NCBI GenBank assembly: GCA_002245135.1 | Contig: NGBS01000304.1 | Coordinates: forward strand, 62,001-126,000 | Reading direction: 5' to 3' | Source: Proteromonas lacertae | Lineage: Eukaryota > Sar > Bigyra > Opalinata > Proteromonadidae | Length of the DNA: 64,000 bases | In this document: positions 12,401 to 25,000 of the stretch, piece after piece | How positions within the stretch are numbered: position 1 is the first letter of the stretch | Layout: each line of letters starts with the position of its first letter | Made by a program: the position numbers and the translations under genes | The notes under the pieces: generated by a model | The model's input: the letters and a program-made list of their open reading frames with translations, nothing else | Databases searched by the model: none | Told to the model about the DNA's origin: nothing

Positions 12401-12891
12401 ACTTTCCATATAAGGATGTAGATTATGCAGTCTATGGCTTAATTTTGCACTGTGGTACTAATGAGGGTGGACATTATACATGCTATTTCAGAAGAAGTGA
12501 AAGTAGAAACATCAGAAAAGCAGATGATGAAGAAAACTGCTGGTATTTCTTTGATGATGAAATAGCTGTAACAAGAAATTGGGAAGAAATATTAACAAAT
12601 TTACTTTGCACTCCATTAACTCGTATTAGAAAAGTGTTTTTATCCAGAATTGATGATAAATCTAAAGACCATCATAAATGTAAAGGAATAGAAATGATAA
12701 AACCAATTGGTGGATTAGAAGATGATTTATATTATAGACTATATGATATGTATTATCCACCACTATTAAAGGAGTTTGATGATTATAAGAAAGATGCTGG
12801 AAAGTTGGATCTAGAGAAAAAAGAATTTGAAGTTAAAAAAATTAAACCAAAAATATGTGGTTGTGGAAAAAAATACTATCCATTTAAATAG
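7803..12891 (+). CDS. large ubiquitin-specific protease (USP-type deubiquitinase)
   Basis: USP enzymes cleave ubiquitin with a Cys/His/Asp triad. The Cys box is APGIKNACYMICAFQ (near 10180; usual GNTCYMNS). QQDSAEFLELLL follows near 10450. The His box LHCGTNEGGHYTCYF and CWYFFDDE lie near 12445-12560. An intron-rich N-terminal half (7803-10120) holds an unrecognised helical region and a beta-rich region. The first exon MDLFIIQHCDDDE joins through a 25-nt intron (7843-7867). Many introns are (TA)n-rich, as near 9150, 9400 and 10670. At 9020-9024 an A5 run must be A6 to keep the frame into KEKEEVKYFWP. The N-terminal half could be a separate gene, but splicing into the catalytic part is in frame. 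Confidence 0.8.
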
Positions 12892-12970
12892 AAAAACATA
12901 ATATTATTATAAATTCATATTTTTATATTATTATTTTTTCCCCCTAATAAATAAATGATATAAATAAGAT

Positions 12971-13943
12971 TTAATGAGTTATTGATGATATATAATCATT
13001 TGGCTTTACAAAATATTCTAAATGCTCTTGTAAAAAACTATTTAAAAAATAAATAAATATAAGAACATAAATACTTCAATAGCAACGTCAATTTTGAGAA
13101 CAAAACATCCATAATTGATTGATTATTACTTACAAGCGACACTAATTGTGGTAATTTAACTATCAATCTTAATAAATGTTCAGCTCCATATATTTCACTA
13201 AACTTTTTATCTTTATTCTTTTCCATTATACTATCAGCTTGAGCTTTTTCATTTGGATATAATAGCAGCAAAGGCAGCGACATATTGAAATAATCAATGA
13301 TTGATTTAACTATTTGACTTTCTATCATTTTGACTTGTGTATCCTCTATTGATTCTATAAATTCAGACATTATATTCTCCACATTTGGTTCTCTCGGTAG
13401 CGGAACCCATAAATGATTAGATATAACCATATCATATTCTTCCACCATCTGTGCTTTTAGTCCAAATGACATTGAAGCTGATAATGTAGAATCAAAGAGA
13501 TTATCCTGAGCTATATGTTCTTTTAAATCAACTTGTATTGTAGGTGCTATATTCTGTCTTTTGTCAATATCATCCTTCTTCTTCTTGTCTTCTGCTTCTT
13601 TCTTTAATCTATTTTAAATTAACACAAGTGATATACTTAGCTTGAAGTTTTTTGGCTAATTCTTCTCTATTTTTCCAATTCTGTGGAAGTTTTTTTAAAT
13701 AGATATTCTTCATCAACCCATTCATCCCATTTACTAGACCATTTCAAATAATGAATAAAATATTTATAACTATTTGAATCTTTATCATACTCACATTCAT
13801 TTAACTACTTTGTATAAGAAAAACGAAATAAATACTCTAGCTACAAACAAGGAATCCTGTGAATAACACAATACAGAATCACCTACTTCGTATGGAGCTG
13901 TTTTAGGCTCATTACTTTCTTCTATCTCCATTTTTTCTGACAT
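12971..13943 (-). CDS. EAF3: MRG15/EAF3 chromodomain-MRG protein
   Basis: This is a subunit of NuA4-type acetylase and Rpd3S/Sin3-type deacetylase complexes that reads H3K36 methylation. The N-terminal chromo barrel reads YEVGDSVLCYSQDSLFVARV and, after an intron, KYFIHYLKWSSKWDEWVDEE. The C-terminal MRG domain includes PREPNVENIMSEFI, YGAEHLLRLIVKLPQL and, across the last intron, FLQEHLEYFVKPNDYI. The start is the ATG at 13943 (MSEKMEIEESNE). It is convergent with the deubiquitinase, 79 bp apart, and divergent from HPPK-DHPS. Confidence 0.9.
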
Positions 13944-14145
13944 TTCTCAAAAAGGCGCGAAACTTCAAACCTTTCAAGTTTAATTTAATCTATCCTTAAT
14001 AATAAAAGGCTGAATTATTCTCATAACTATAAAAACTTGTACATTTAATCACATCATCAATGCAAATTCAGCACATAAACTATACAGCAATTTATAAACT
14101 AATTTTTTAATCACTTTTTACATTAATTCAAGAAAATTCTTGAAA

Positions 14146-15523
14146 ATGCCAGAAGTGATTGTAGCGTTAGGAAGCAACCTAGGTATGTCTAATAAATATA
14201 TCCTGCTTATTTTATATCTTAGGGGATAAATGCAAGAATATTACAAAGGCCCTCAACTATTTATCAAAAATTGGTACAATTAAAAAAACATCCTTCTTGT
14301 ACAGTACAATCCCTAGATATGTTACAGACCAACCTAAGTTTTTAAACTGTGCTTGTAAGCTAGATTCAAAATTAACACCACAAGACCTATTGAGGGAGTT
14401 TAAAAGAATAGAAGATACAATTGGTAGAGAAAAGACTATTAGATATGGTCCAAGATTAATTGATGTTGATATTATTTTTTATGATAATCTAGTAATGCAT
14501 GACGATAAAATCGATGAATTAGGCGATTTAACCATTCCACATAAATTAATGCATGAAAGGGATTTTGTATTAGCACCGTTGAAAGATATTTCGCCCAATT
14601 TTGTTCATCCAATCTTAAAGAAAAGTGTTCTTCAGTTACTTGGTACAGTTAAAGACGAAACCAGCAGAGTAATTCAACTTTCTCCTGAAATGATAATACC
14701 AATTGACAGAGGTTGTCAAATCATGGGAATATTAAACTGTACTCCTGATAGCTTCAGTGATGGTGGTAAATTTAATAACCAAGAAGCAACTGAAAAGCGA
14801 ATCCAGGAAATGATTGACTCAAATGTTGATATTATAGATGTTGGTGGTGAATCAAGTCGACCAGGAGCGGATTCAATATCTGTAGAAGAAGAAATAAACC
14901 GTGTATTACCAGTTATAAAGACAATTCGTGAGAAATCGAAAAACATTCCAATCTCAGTTGATACTGTCAAATCAGAAGTAGCTAAGATATGTCTCGAGAA
15001 TGGTGCTAATATAATAAACGATATTTCAGGTGGTAAATTTGATGAAAAAATGTATGAAATAATCAGAGAATATGGATGTCCTTATATAATGATGCATATG
15101 AGAGGTAATCCCAAGACAATGGATAAAATGACAGAATATAAAGATCTAATCAAAGAAGTTGGTGAAGATTTAAACAATTTAATTCACAAAGCTACAGAAG
15201 CAGGTATTCCTAGGTTCAATTTGATTGCTGATCCAGGTATTGGATTTGCTAAAACTCAAAAACAGAATTGTGAATTGATAAAGAAATCCAAACAACTCTC
15301 TAAATTACTGGATGATATACCATTACTGTATGGACCTTCTAGAAAGAGGTTTATTGGTGAATATACTGGTAGAACTATAGCATCAGAAAGATTGATGGGT
15401 ACTGCAGCTTGTGCAGCTATTTCTATTATGAATGGAGTTCAATTTATAAGAGTGCATGATGTTAAGGAGATAAAAGAGGTTGCAATGATGACTAATGCTA
15501 TTAAAGAGTGTGATTTAGAATAA
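14146..15523 (+). CDS. folK-folP: bifunctional HPPK-dihydropteroate synthase (folate synthesis)
   Basis: HPPK pyrophosphorylates 6-hydroxymethyl-dihydropterin and DHPS condenses it with p-aminobenzoate. The first exon MPEVIVALGSNLG is followed by a 40-nt intron starting at about 14180. HPPK motifs are KFLNCACKL, RYGPRLIDVDIIFYDN and HKLMHERDFVLAPL. DHPS motifs are MGILNCTPDSFSDGGKF, GGESSRPGADSISVEEE, PISVDTVKSEVA, NGANIINDISGG, MMHMRGNPKTM, ADPGIGFAKT and GPSRKRFIGEYTGR. There is no upstream dihydroneopterin aldolase part, unlike the three-domain enzyme of fungi; the two-domain form is known from plants and apicomplexans. It shows that the organism makes folate. Confidence 0.95.
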
Positions 15524-15971
15524 TTAATTGATTTTTAAATTTGTGTTGAATATTATTGTCTTTTTTTTTCATTCGGATTATGTCTGTTTTATGATACATA
15601 TTTTTGTTTGTAAAACCATCATCCCTTGTTATAATTACAAGAATTTTTCTATTTTAAATATCTCTTTTAAAATAACTCCATCAATTTGTACTAAAACATT
15701 AAACAACTTTAGCATAAATCAATAACTAACAACATTCATTTATAGTACAAAAAATAAAATAAAAAATATATATTCGTTTTTTGATGAATTCACGTCAGTA
15801 TCTCTCAAACCTAAATTAATATAGAAAATAAGTATAGTTCGAATCGTGTGGATCTGGAGTGACAAGATCTATTTTGATATTTGTATGTTTTATATCTAAT
15901 CTAGACTATTCTAAATTTTGTTTTTTCTATAATCTTCTTTTATCTTGCATTTTCTTATATTTTATAGAAAC
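15524..15971. other. intergenic, nothing clear
   Basis: This AT-rich stretch lies between HPPK-DHPS and the sorting nexin. A short gttcgaatc at about 15838 resembles a T-arm sequence, but no cloverleaf forms around it. It presumably contains the sorting-nexin promoter. Confidence 0.5.
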
Positions 15972-18076
15972 ATGACGGAATACATTGCTTCCATGACCGA
16001 TAAGGTCACCAATACACTGGATAAATTACCAGTGATTGCGGATACAGTCGGATTAGAATATGATACACCTCATGGAGTATTATTATTCACAAAACGTGAA
16101 TGCGACTACTATGGTAAACTATTCGATATGTTGGATTGGGATGAAGATGAAGAAGTAGTAGGCAAAGAAATAACTGCATTTTTAAAGCGTTCAAAAGTAG
16201 ATCAAAAATCTTTAGCAGAAATGTGGTTATTAGGTGGATGCGAAGAAGAATCAAAACCATCATTAGAGCGTTACGAATTCTTCATTGTTTTAAAGCTTAT
16301 AGCATGTGCCCAAGTCGATGATGGTGTGTTTGATATTGATGATTTAACATTAGAGCGTCCATTACCATTACCAGACTTTGGATTATCTGAGATGGGTCCA
16401 GATGAAGTAGATGAAGCCACTGACCCAGATAATACATTATCAATCTCAATCGATGGAACAAAAGAAGTTGGTACATTTTTAAAGAAACATACTGAATATG
16501 TAATTAAATGTCATACAAGCTATCCTCATTTCATGCAAGAAGATCCCAAAGTATCAAGAAGATATAATGACTTCGTTTGGTTACATCAACGTCTTACTGA
16601 AAGATTTCCACAATGTATGGTACCTCCACTTCCTGAAAAACAATTTAGTGGAAGATTTGCCTCTGATTTTGTAGAAACTCGAAGATTAGCTTTACAGACC
16701 TTCTTTAATGAAGTAGTAAGACAGAAAGAATTAGCTACATCCGTTGATCTAATGATCTTCTTATGTACAAGTGACAAAGGTTTGGCTCAAGCTCAAACTA
16801 TTATGGGATCTTTAGAAAAAATGAATTTAGTAAGTGCCATGAAATCTATTGGTCAATCTGTAGCAGGAGCAGTAAGTGGACAACAAGGAATGGTCAGTGA
16901 AGAAGATAGAGAATTCAAAGAAGTAGAAATTGAATTAGATCAATTCAAAAGATACATTGGTTCAGTTCATGAAACAACCAATCAAATTGTCTCAAAGAGT
17001 AAAGATATTGGTACATCTTTTGATACTATTTCTACTGCCTTCAATACACTTGCTGAGACTAGTGAAGGTAATCAAGAAGAGACTGATTATTATAATACCT
17101 GTAGTACTAACTTTGGTGAAGTATCAATCGCATTGAGTGGATATGCAGAGGCACTAAGAAGTAATTTATTAACTCCCATTGGATTTACTCAAAATAAGAC
17201 AAAGTCTATTAATGGATTAATAATTAACCGCCAAAAAGCTAAAGCAAAGGTTCGAGAATCTGAAAGATTGGTTGAAAAGAGAAGAAAGGAATTAACAGAA
17301 GCTAGATCTAAAGGAAGAGATAAGGTTTCAGTAGCACAAGATAATTTAGATGATGCTAGAGATTTAAGATTTGATAAACGATCTAAAGCTAGAGAAGTCT
17401 TAGTTGGTTTAAGAGATGGTTATATTAAATTCGAAAAAGATAAAGTTACAGATTTAAGTTCAACAATAAAGAATTATGTTAATAACCAAATTGAATTTTA
17501 TAAAGTTCAAACTGAACAATGGCAAAGAATATTGGAATCATTTAAATATACACCTGAAGAGATAGAAGAAGCAAAGAAAGTAGTAGCTGAAACTCAATGT
17601 GAAGAGAATGAATATTTAGACAATAATAATAATGATGAAGATGAAGATAATTCAGATGATGATGATGATCACCATCACCACCATCATAAGAAAGATAAGA
17701 AATCTAAACATGGCCATGACAAAAAGAAAGATAAAGATAGCAAACATAGTAAGAAAGATAAGAAGAAGAAATCAAAGAAAGATTCATCAGATAGTGATGA
17801 TGATTCTGATAATAATAATAATAATAATAGTGATTCAGATAGTAGTGAAGAAGAGAAGAAAAAGAAGAAGAAGGATAAAAAATCTAAAGATAAAAAGACA
17901 AGAAAGATAAAAAAGATAAGAAGAAGGAACAAAAAGAAGATAAAGAAGCACCAGCTGCACCTGAAGCTAATGATGATGAAGCACCTGCTGTTGCTGCTAC
18001 TACTGAAGGTACAAATGAAGAAGATGGTAATAAAAAAGCTGATTCGTCTGATGATGATGTAAATGCTACAGTATAA
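15972..18076 (+). CDS. EH-PX-BAR-like sorting nexin with charged repetitive tail
   Basis: The start is the MTEYIASMTDKV ATG at 15972; the AG just before it could also end an upstream intron. An EH-like domain covers about residues 35-115 (KLFDMLDWDEDEEVVGKEI, then LAEMWLLGGCEEE). A PX domain follows at about 155-275 (SRRYNDFVWLHQRLTERFP, PLPEKQ), which would bind endosomal phosphoinositides. Next comes a long helical BAR-like region at about 285-540. The tail is His/Lys/Asp rich (17650-17900). The plain reading leaves frame at an A5 run (17892-17896) and ends in a Met/Leu string. Adding one A gives DKKDKKDKKKEQKEDKEAP and an acidic Ala-rich end at 18076. It is a retromer-type trafficking candidate. 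Confidence 0.82.
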
Positions 18077-18246
18077 ATGGTATTTGATGTATTTTGACGG
18101 ATCATTTAAATGCTATTTTTGTTATTTTTAAGAAATAATATATATCTATAAATATATTGTGTTTTTTTATTTAGTTTAGTTATTGTATGAAATGACAAAA
18201 TTTTTATCAAACAATCATCAAATCTTTTTTTCATTTTTCTAAGAAT

Positions 18247-18941
18247 ATGAGTTGGAATAATAATTATAATAATCCGCATGTATATTTTATTATCTATAAT
18301 TAATATTTTATTGAAATATAGCCAAATAATATGTATCCTATTTCTAATCAACAAAGATATCTTCTTCAACAGCAACAACTTCAACAACATCAGCAACTAC
18401 AACAACAACAACAGCTACAACAACAACGTCATTTATATCAACAACAGCTACAACAACAAAGAATAGTCCAAACAAAAGTATATAGTGCTATTATTTGCAA
18501 TAGCCACCTGAATATGAAATGTGTAGGAAGAAAATAAACATGTATAAAGCAATATGTAAGAAAGAACAAAGTTCTTTCAATAATTATGAACAGATATTTA
18601 ATTCGTTGGGTATAAATCCTTATATATTGATATATTTATCAATAGAGAATTGTAAATGCAGAAATAAAGAAGAATTCGAAGATGTGAAAAGAAAGATGTA
18701 TATTAAATATATATTATTATCAAAATAGGAATGTAACTGTATCAAAGATTCGTGATAGAACTTCCAAACAACGTATTTATATATTGTTTTAGTAAATTAT
18801 TATAAAATAGTTTACTGTAGCTTATCATTGAAATTATTAAAAGTAGTAAAGAAGATAAATGATTTGCCAAGTCACAAAGAGAAAATTGTTGGAGATTTAG
18901 ACAATTTATTAAAATCTCAAGGTTTACTAATAGATATTTAA
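18247..18941 (+). CDS. Gln-rich protein of unknown function
   Basis: Four introns join exons into a protein of about 190 residues: MSWNNNYNNPH, then a poly-Gln stretch encoded mostly by CAA (18360-18470), then a region with PPEYEMCRKKINMYKAICKK and a C-terminus HKEKIVGDLDNLLKSQG. The poly-Gln followed by a compact helical region resembles transcription cofactors in general form, but no family is recognised. The stop is TAA at 18939-18941. Confidence 0.6.
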
Positions 18942-19024
18942 TAAAATCCCAAACAATAATATTCATTATAAGAATATAATATAATGAATCCTCGATAATA
19001 ATAATTTGTTAATTCTTTTCAGAA

Positions 19025-22000
19025 TTATACGTTTGTTCTACTAATCTTTCTTTGTTGAGCTTTACTGATGATTTCTTCGTTTTTCTTAATAGTAGCTTTT
19101 CTTGTTGTAACACCCAACTTTCCATTACTTTCATCCTTTACTATTGGTTGTTGCCAAGCATCTTTTACTGTTGGTTTTTGATTTTTAAAATCTCTAAAAC
19201 TTTCTACCCATTTCTTCGCTGTTTCTACTCCATTTTCACCATCTACTTTCATATGAATCTTTCTTTCAGTATCACCTGGTTCATATGTCTTTAACACTGA
19301 ATCTCGAACCTTTAATACTAATGTAAATTCAGTTGAACCTTCTTTATATTCAATTCCGCTGTAACATTCAAATGGAATATTCTGCTTTTCTTCTAAATAC
19401 ACTTTTCCATAATAACTAGGAATCATTGAATCATAGATTCTTAATACAGCTGGTTCATAATACAATACACAATATCTTCTTTGCCATTTATCAATTACTC
19501 TATCATGAGCTTCTTTCAATAAATATCCTTCCATTATTACTTCACTTGTGTATGGTTTATAAATCTCTTCATCTTCAACTCCATTATCTTCTTTGAACTT
19601 TTCTATTGGAATTACAGTATCCATTATCTTTTCACTCTTTTGTAAATCTTTCTTAGATACAGTTGATGATGATGATGAGGAGGAGGATTTTGATACTGTT
19701 ATGTAAATAACTGCTCCAATTATTGCTATTAATAATATACAACCTATTACTATCAATAATATTGCCCACCAATTCTTCTTTGCCCAAGAATCTTCTTTTG
19801 GAGGATTGGATGGTGGTTTATAATGGTCAACTTCTTCACCAAGTTGAGTTTCAGGATTGAAATACTCTTTTGGATCTTTCTTCACATTATTTTCTTGAGC
19901 AGCTATTGTAATTTCCTTTACAGCTTCAATGAATTCAGTCTTTTAATCAATTCTTTAACCAAATCACCTAATGGATTACCTTCATCACTTATTTCTGCTG
20001 GTAATTCTTTCAATGTTTCTTGTATACTTTTACTAATATCAGTGTCAATATTATCTTTTGTACTATCAATGTAACTGTCACTTGGACCAACTAATGTTAG
20101 TACAGTATTAGCAAATTCAATTGGATCAATATCTCCATCTGTTTTAATTTTACTCCAAATATCATCATTCACATCTAATTCTCTAATACTACCTTTTTTT
20201 GGTAATTTTTCACCTTTACTTCCATCGTCTGGATATTTACTATCTTCTATATATTTTACTATCAATTTTATCTTTTTGAATTCTTTATCTTCATCATTTG
20301 ATTTATCTTCAATCCAATAAGGACTATCATTAAATAATGACGTAAGTGATGTAACAAACTTCTCGGCAAAAAGTGTAAAATTACCATTACCTTCTCCACT
20401 TTCTTCAAATGAATATGTAGCTTGAACTTTCGCACAATACTCTTTTGTATAATTTCTGTCGCAACATAATTTTTGTGGATCTAACTCATATGGGCATGTT
20501 TCTATTCAAATATATAAATAATATGTTTATACCTCCATAAAACACACTAACCTTATAAGATATTTCCAAATTAGGTTTATCACCTTTAAATTTAACCAAT
20601 ATTGGAGTTGTATGTTTTTCTATTTTAGGTTTTGATTTATAAGCTATATTCAAATTATCCCATTCGAAAATTGTGTCATTGTTTTTGATATCTCCTCCTT
20701 TTATTTCGAATTTATTTACATTATCCCCTGCCAAATTAACATTCATATCAAAAGAATCTATTTCATCACTAACAAATGGATAACTTACAATTATTTTAGC
20801 TTCAAAATCTTTATTATTATTAACCACAACTGGAACTTTGGATAAATATTTATTAATATATGGATTATTCTCAATTACAGCAATTGTTACAGTTGTTGAT
20901 CCAGCTTTAGTATTATCATCATTTCTACATTTTATAACACAATTAACATAATCGATTTTTTTAGAAATATCGATTTTTAAATTATTATTCTTATCAAAAC
21001 TTATGCCATTACTATCTTTAGCACATTCGGGTTTATCATATTTATAATTGGGATTACTTGGCTTTATTATCATATCATTATCACCATAATTACCATCTTT
21101 GATAAATTTTACATTACTTTTTGAATATGGACATTTTATTATCTTACTTTCAGGTTCAGTTGTAACATCAGCAGTAGTTTCTATTTCTTCAGCTTCACAA
21201 TATTCACCACTAATATATATATCCATTTCCATACTTAATTCAGTTTGAATAGATGTCTCTGATTTTAATCCTATTGTTGTTAATACTGGAGTTATTGTTG
21301 CTGTTGGGACTGCTTCTACGGTTATTTTAGCATCTGCTTTAGGATCTACTGTCGCAGCTGTATAGGCAATTTTTAATGAGGTTACTATTCATATATTATT
21401 ATTATATTATTATACTTTTACCTTCAGTACTTTCACAAATTGTACCTTTCACTGATCCACCATCTTTACAGTCTTTTAACGTCTTCGTTTCACCACTTAT
21501 ATCACATTCTCCACTTATATCTTCTAACAATTCTAAACTGTATACACTTCCAGCTAATGATGCAGATTCTTCACTTTTACTAACTGAATATACAACATAA
21601 CTATTATCACCTTTCTTTATTAATACATTCTTATCATTTACATAATACGTTATTTCATCAGCATCACTTCCTGTTGTGAATTTTATTATTGTATCAGCTG
21701 GAACTGCTTTACTTTCAGATGGTGTTGCTGATTTACAGTAACTACCATCTATATAACTTTTCATTTCATTACTTAATTTAGTTTGAATAGATGTCTCTGA
21801 TTTTAATCCTATTGTTGTTAATACTGGAGTTATTGTTGCTGTTGGGACTACTTCTACGGTTATTTTAGCATCTGCTTTAGGATTTACTGTCGCAGCTGTA
21901 TAGGCAATTTTAATGAGGTTACTATTCATATATTATTATTATATTATTATACTTTTACCTTCAGTACTTTCACAAATTGTACCTTTCACTGATCCACCAT

Positions 22001-25000
22001 CTTTACAGTCTTTTAACGTCTTCGTTTCACCACTTATATCACATTCTCCACTTATATCTTCTAACAATTCTAAACTGTATACACTTCCAGCTAATGATGC
22101 AGATTCTTCACTTTTACTAACTGAATATACAACATAACTATTATCACCTTTCTTTATTATACATTCTTATCATTTACATAATACGTTATTTCATCAGCAT
22201 CACTTCCTGTTGTGAATTTTATTATTGTATCAGCTGGAACTGCTTTACTTTCAGATGGTGTTGCTGATTTACAGTAACTACCATCTATATAACTTTTCAT
22301 TTCATTACTTAATTTAGTTTGAATAGATGTCTCTGATTTTAATCCTATTGTTGTTAATACTGGAGTTATTGTTGCTGTTGGGACTACTTCTACGGTTATT
22401 TTAGCATCTGCTTTAGGATTTACTGTCGCAGCTGTATAGGCAATTTTTAATGAGGTTACTATTCATATATTATTATTATATTATTATACTTTTACCTTCA
22501 GTACTTTCACAAATTGTACCTTTCACTGATCCACCATCTTTACAGTCTTTTAACGTCTTCGTTTCACCACTTATATCACATTCTCCACTTATATCTTCTA
22601 ACAATTCTAAACTGTATACACTTCCAGCTAATGATGCAGATTCTTCACTTTTACTAACTGAATATACAACATAACTATTATCACCTTTCTTTATTAATAC
22701 ATTCTTATCATTTACATAATACGTTATTTCATCAGCATCACTTCCTGTTGTGAATTTTATTATTGTATCAGCTGGAACTGCTTTACTTTCAGATGGTGTT
22801 GCTGATTTACAGTAACTACCATCTATATAACTTTTCATTTCATTACTTAATTTAGTTTGAATAGATGTCTCTGATTTTAATCCTATTGTTGTTAATACTG
22901 GAGTTATTGTTGCTGTTGGGACTACTTCTACGGTTATTTTAGCATCTGCTTTAGGATTTACTGTCGCAGCTGTATAGGCAATTTTTAATGAGGTTACTAT
23001 TCATATATTATTATTATATTATTATACTTTTACCTTCAGTACTTTCACAAATTGTACCTTTCACTGATCCACCATCTTTACAGTCTTTTAACGTCTTCGT
23101 TTCACCACTTATATCACATTCTCCACTTATATCTTCTAACAATTCTAAACTGTATACACTTCCAGCTAATGATGCAGATTCTTCACTTTTACTAACTGAA
23201 TATACAACATAACTATTATCACCTTTCTTTATTAATACATTCTTATCATTTACATAATACGTTATTTCATCAGCATCACTTCCTGTTGTGAATTTTATTA
23301 TTGTATCAGCTGGAACTGCTTTACTTTCAGATGGTGTTGCTGATTTACAGTAACTACCATCTATATAACTTTTCATTTCATTACTTAATTTAGTTTGAAT
23401 AGATGTCTCTGATTTTAATCCTATTGTTGTTAATACTGGAGTTATTGTTGCTGTTGGGACTACTTCTACGGTTATTTTAGCATCTGCTTTAGGATTTACT
23501 GTCGCAGCTGTATAGGCAATTTTTAATGAGGTTACTATTCATATATTATTATTATATTATTATACTTTTACCTTCAGTACTTTCACAAATTGTACCTTTC
23601 ACTGATCCACCATCTTTACAGTCTTTTAACGTCTTCGTTTCACCACTTATATCACATTCTCCACTTATATCTTCTAAACAATTCTAAACTGTATACACTT
23701 CCAGCTAATGATGCAGATTCTTCACTTTTACTAACTGAATATACAACATAACTATTATCACCTTTCTTTATTAATACATTCTTATCATTTACATAATACG
23801 TTATTTCATCAGCATCACTTCCTGTTGTGAATTTTATTATTGTATCAGCTGGAACTGCTTTACTTTCAGATGGTGTTGCTGATTTACAGTAACTACCATC
23901 TATATAACTTTTCATTTCATTACTTAATTTAGTTTGAATAGATGTCTCTGATTTTAATCCTATTGTTGTTAATACTGGAGTTATTGTTGCTGTTGGGACT
24001 ACTTCTACGGTTATTTTAGCATCTGCTTTAGGATTTACTGTCGCAGCTGTATAGGCAATTTTTAATGAGGTTACTATTCATATATTATTATTATATTATT
24101 ATACTTTTACCTTCAGTACTTTCACAAATTGTACCTTTCACTGATCCACCATCTTTACAGTCTTTTAACGTCTTCGTTTCACCACTTATATCACATTCTC
24201 CACTTATATCTTCTAACAATTCTAAACTGTATACACTTCCAGCTAATGATGCAGATTCTTCACTTTTACTAACTGAATATACAACATAACTATTATCACC
24301 TTTCTTTATTAATACATTCTTATCATTTACATAATACGTTATTTCATCAGCATCACTTCCTGTTGTGAATTTTATTATTGTATCAGCTGGAACTGCTTTA
24401 CTTTCAGATGGTGTTGCTGATTTACAGTAACTACCATCTATATAACTTTTCATTTCATTACTTAATTTAGTTTGAATAGATGTCTCTGATTTTAATCCTA
24501 TTGTTGTTAATACTGGAGTTATTGTTGCTGTTGGGACTACTTCTACGGTTATTTTAGCATCTGCTTTAGGATTTACTGTCGCAGCTGTATAGGCAATTTT
24601 TAATGAGGTTACTATTCATATATTATTATTATATTATTATACTTTTACCTTCAGTACTTTCACAAATTGTACCTTTCACTGATCCACCATCTTTACAGTC
24701 TTTTAACGTCTTCGTTTCACCACTTATATCACATTCTCCACTTATATCTTCTAACAATTCTAAACTGTATACACTTCCAGCTAATGATGCAGATTCTTCA
24801 CTTTTACTAACTGAATATACAACATAACTATTATCATCTTTCTTTATTAATACATTCTTATCATTTACATAATACGTTATTTCATCAGCATCACTTCCTG
24901 TTGTGAATTTTATTATTGTATCAGCTGGAACTGCTTTACTTTCAGATGGTGTTGCTGATTTACAGTAACTACCATCTATATAACTTTTCATTTCATTACT

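Noticed and set aside
15830-15860. Possible tRNA T-arm (gttcgaatc)
   Set aside because: No matching acceptor, D or anticodon stems could be formed around it.
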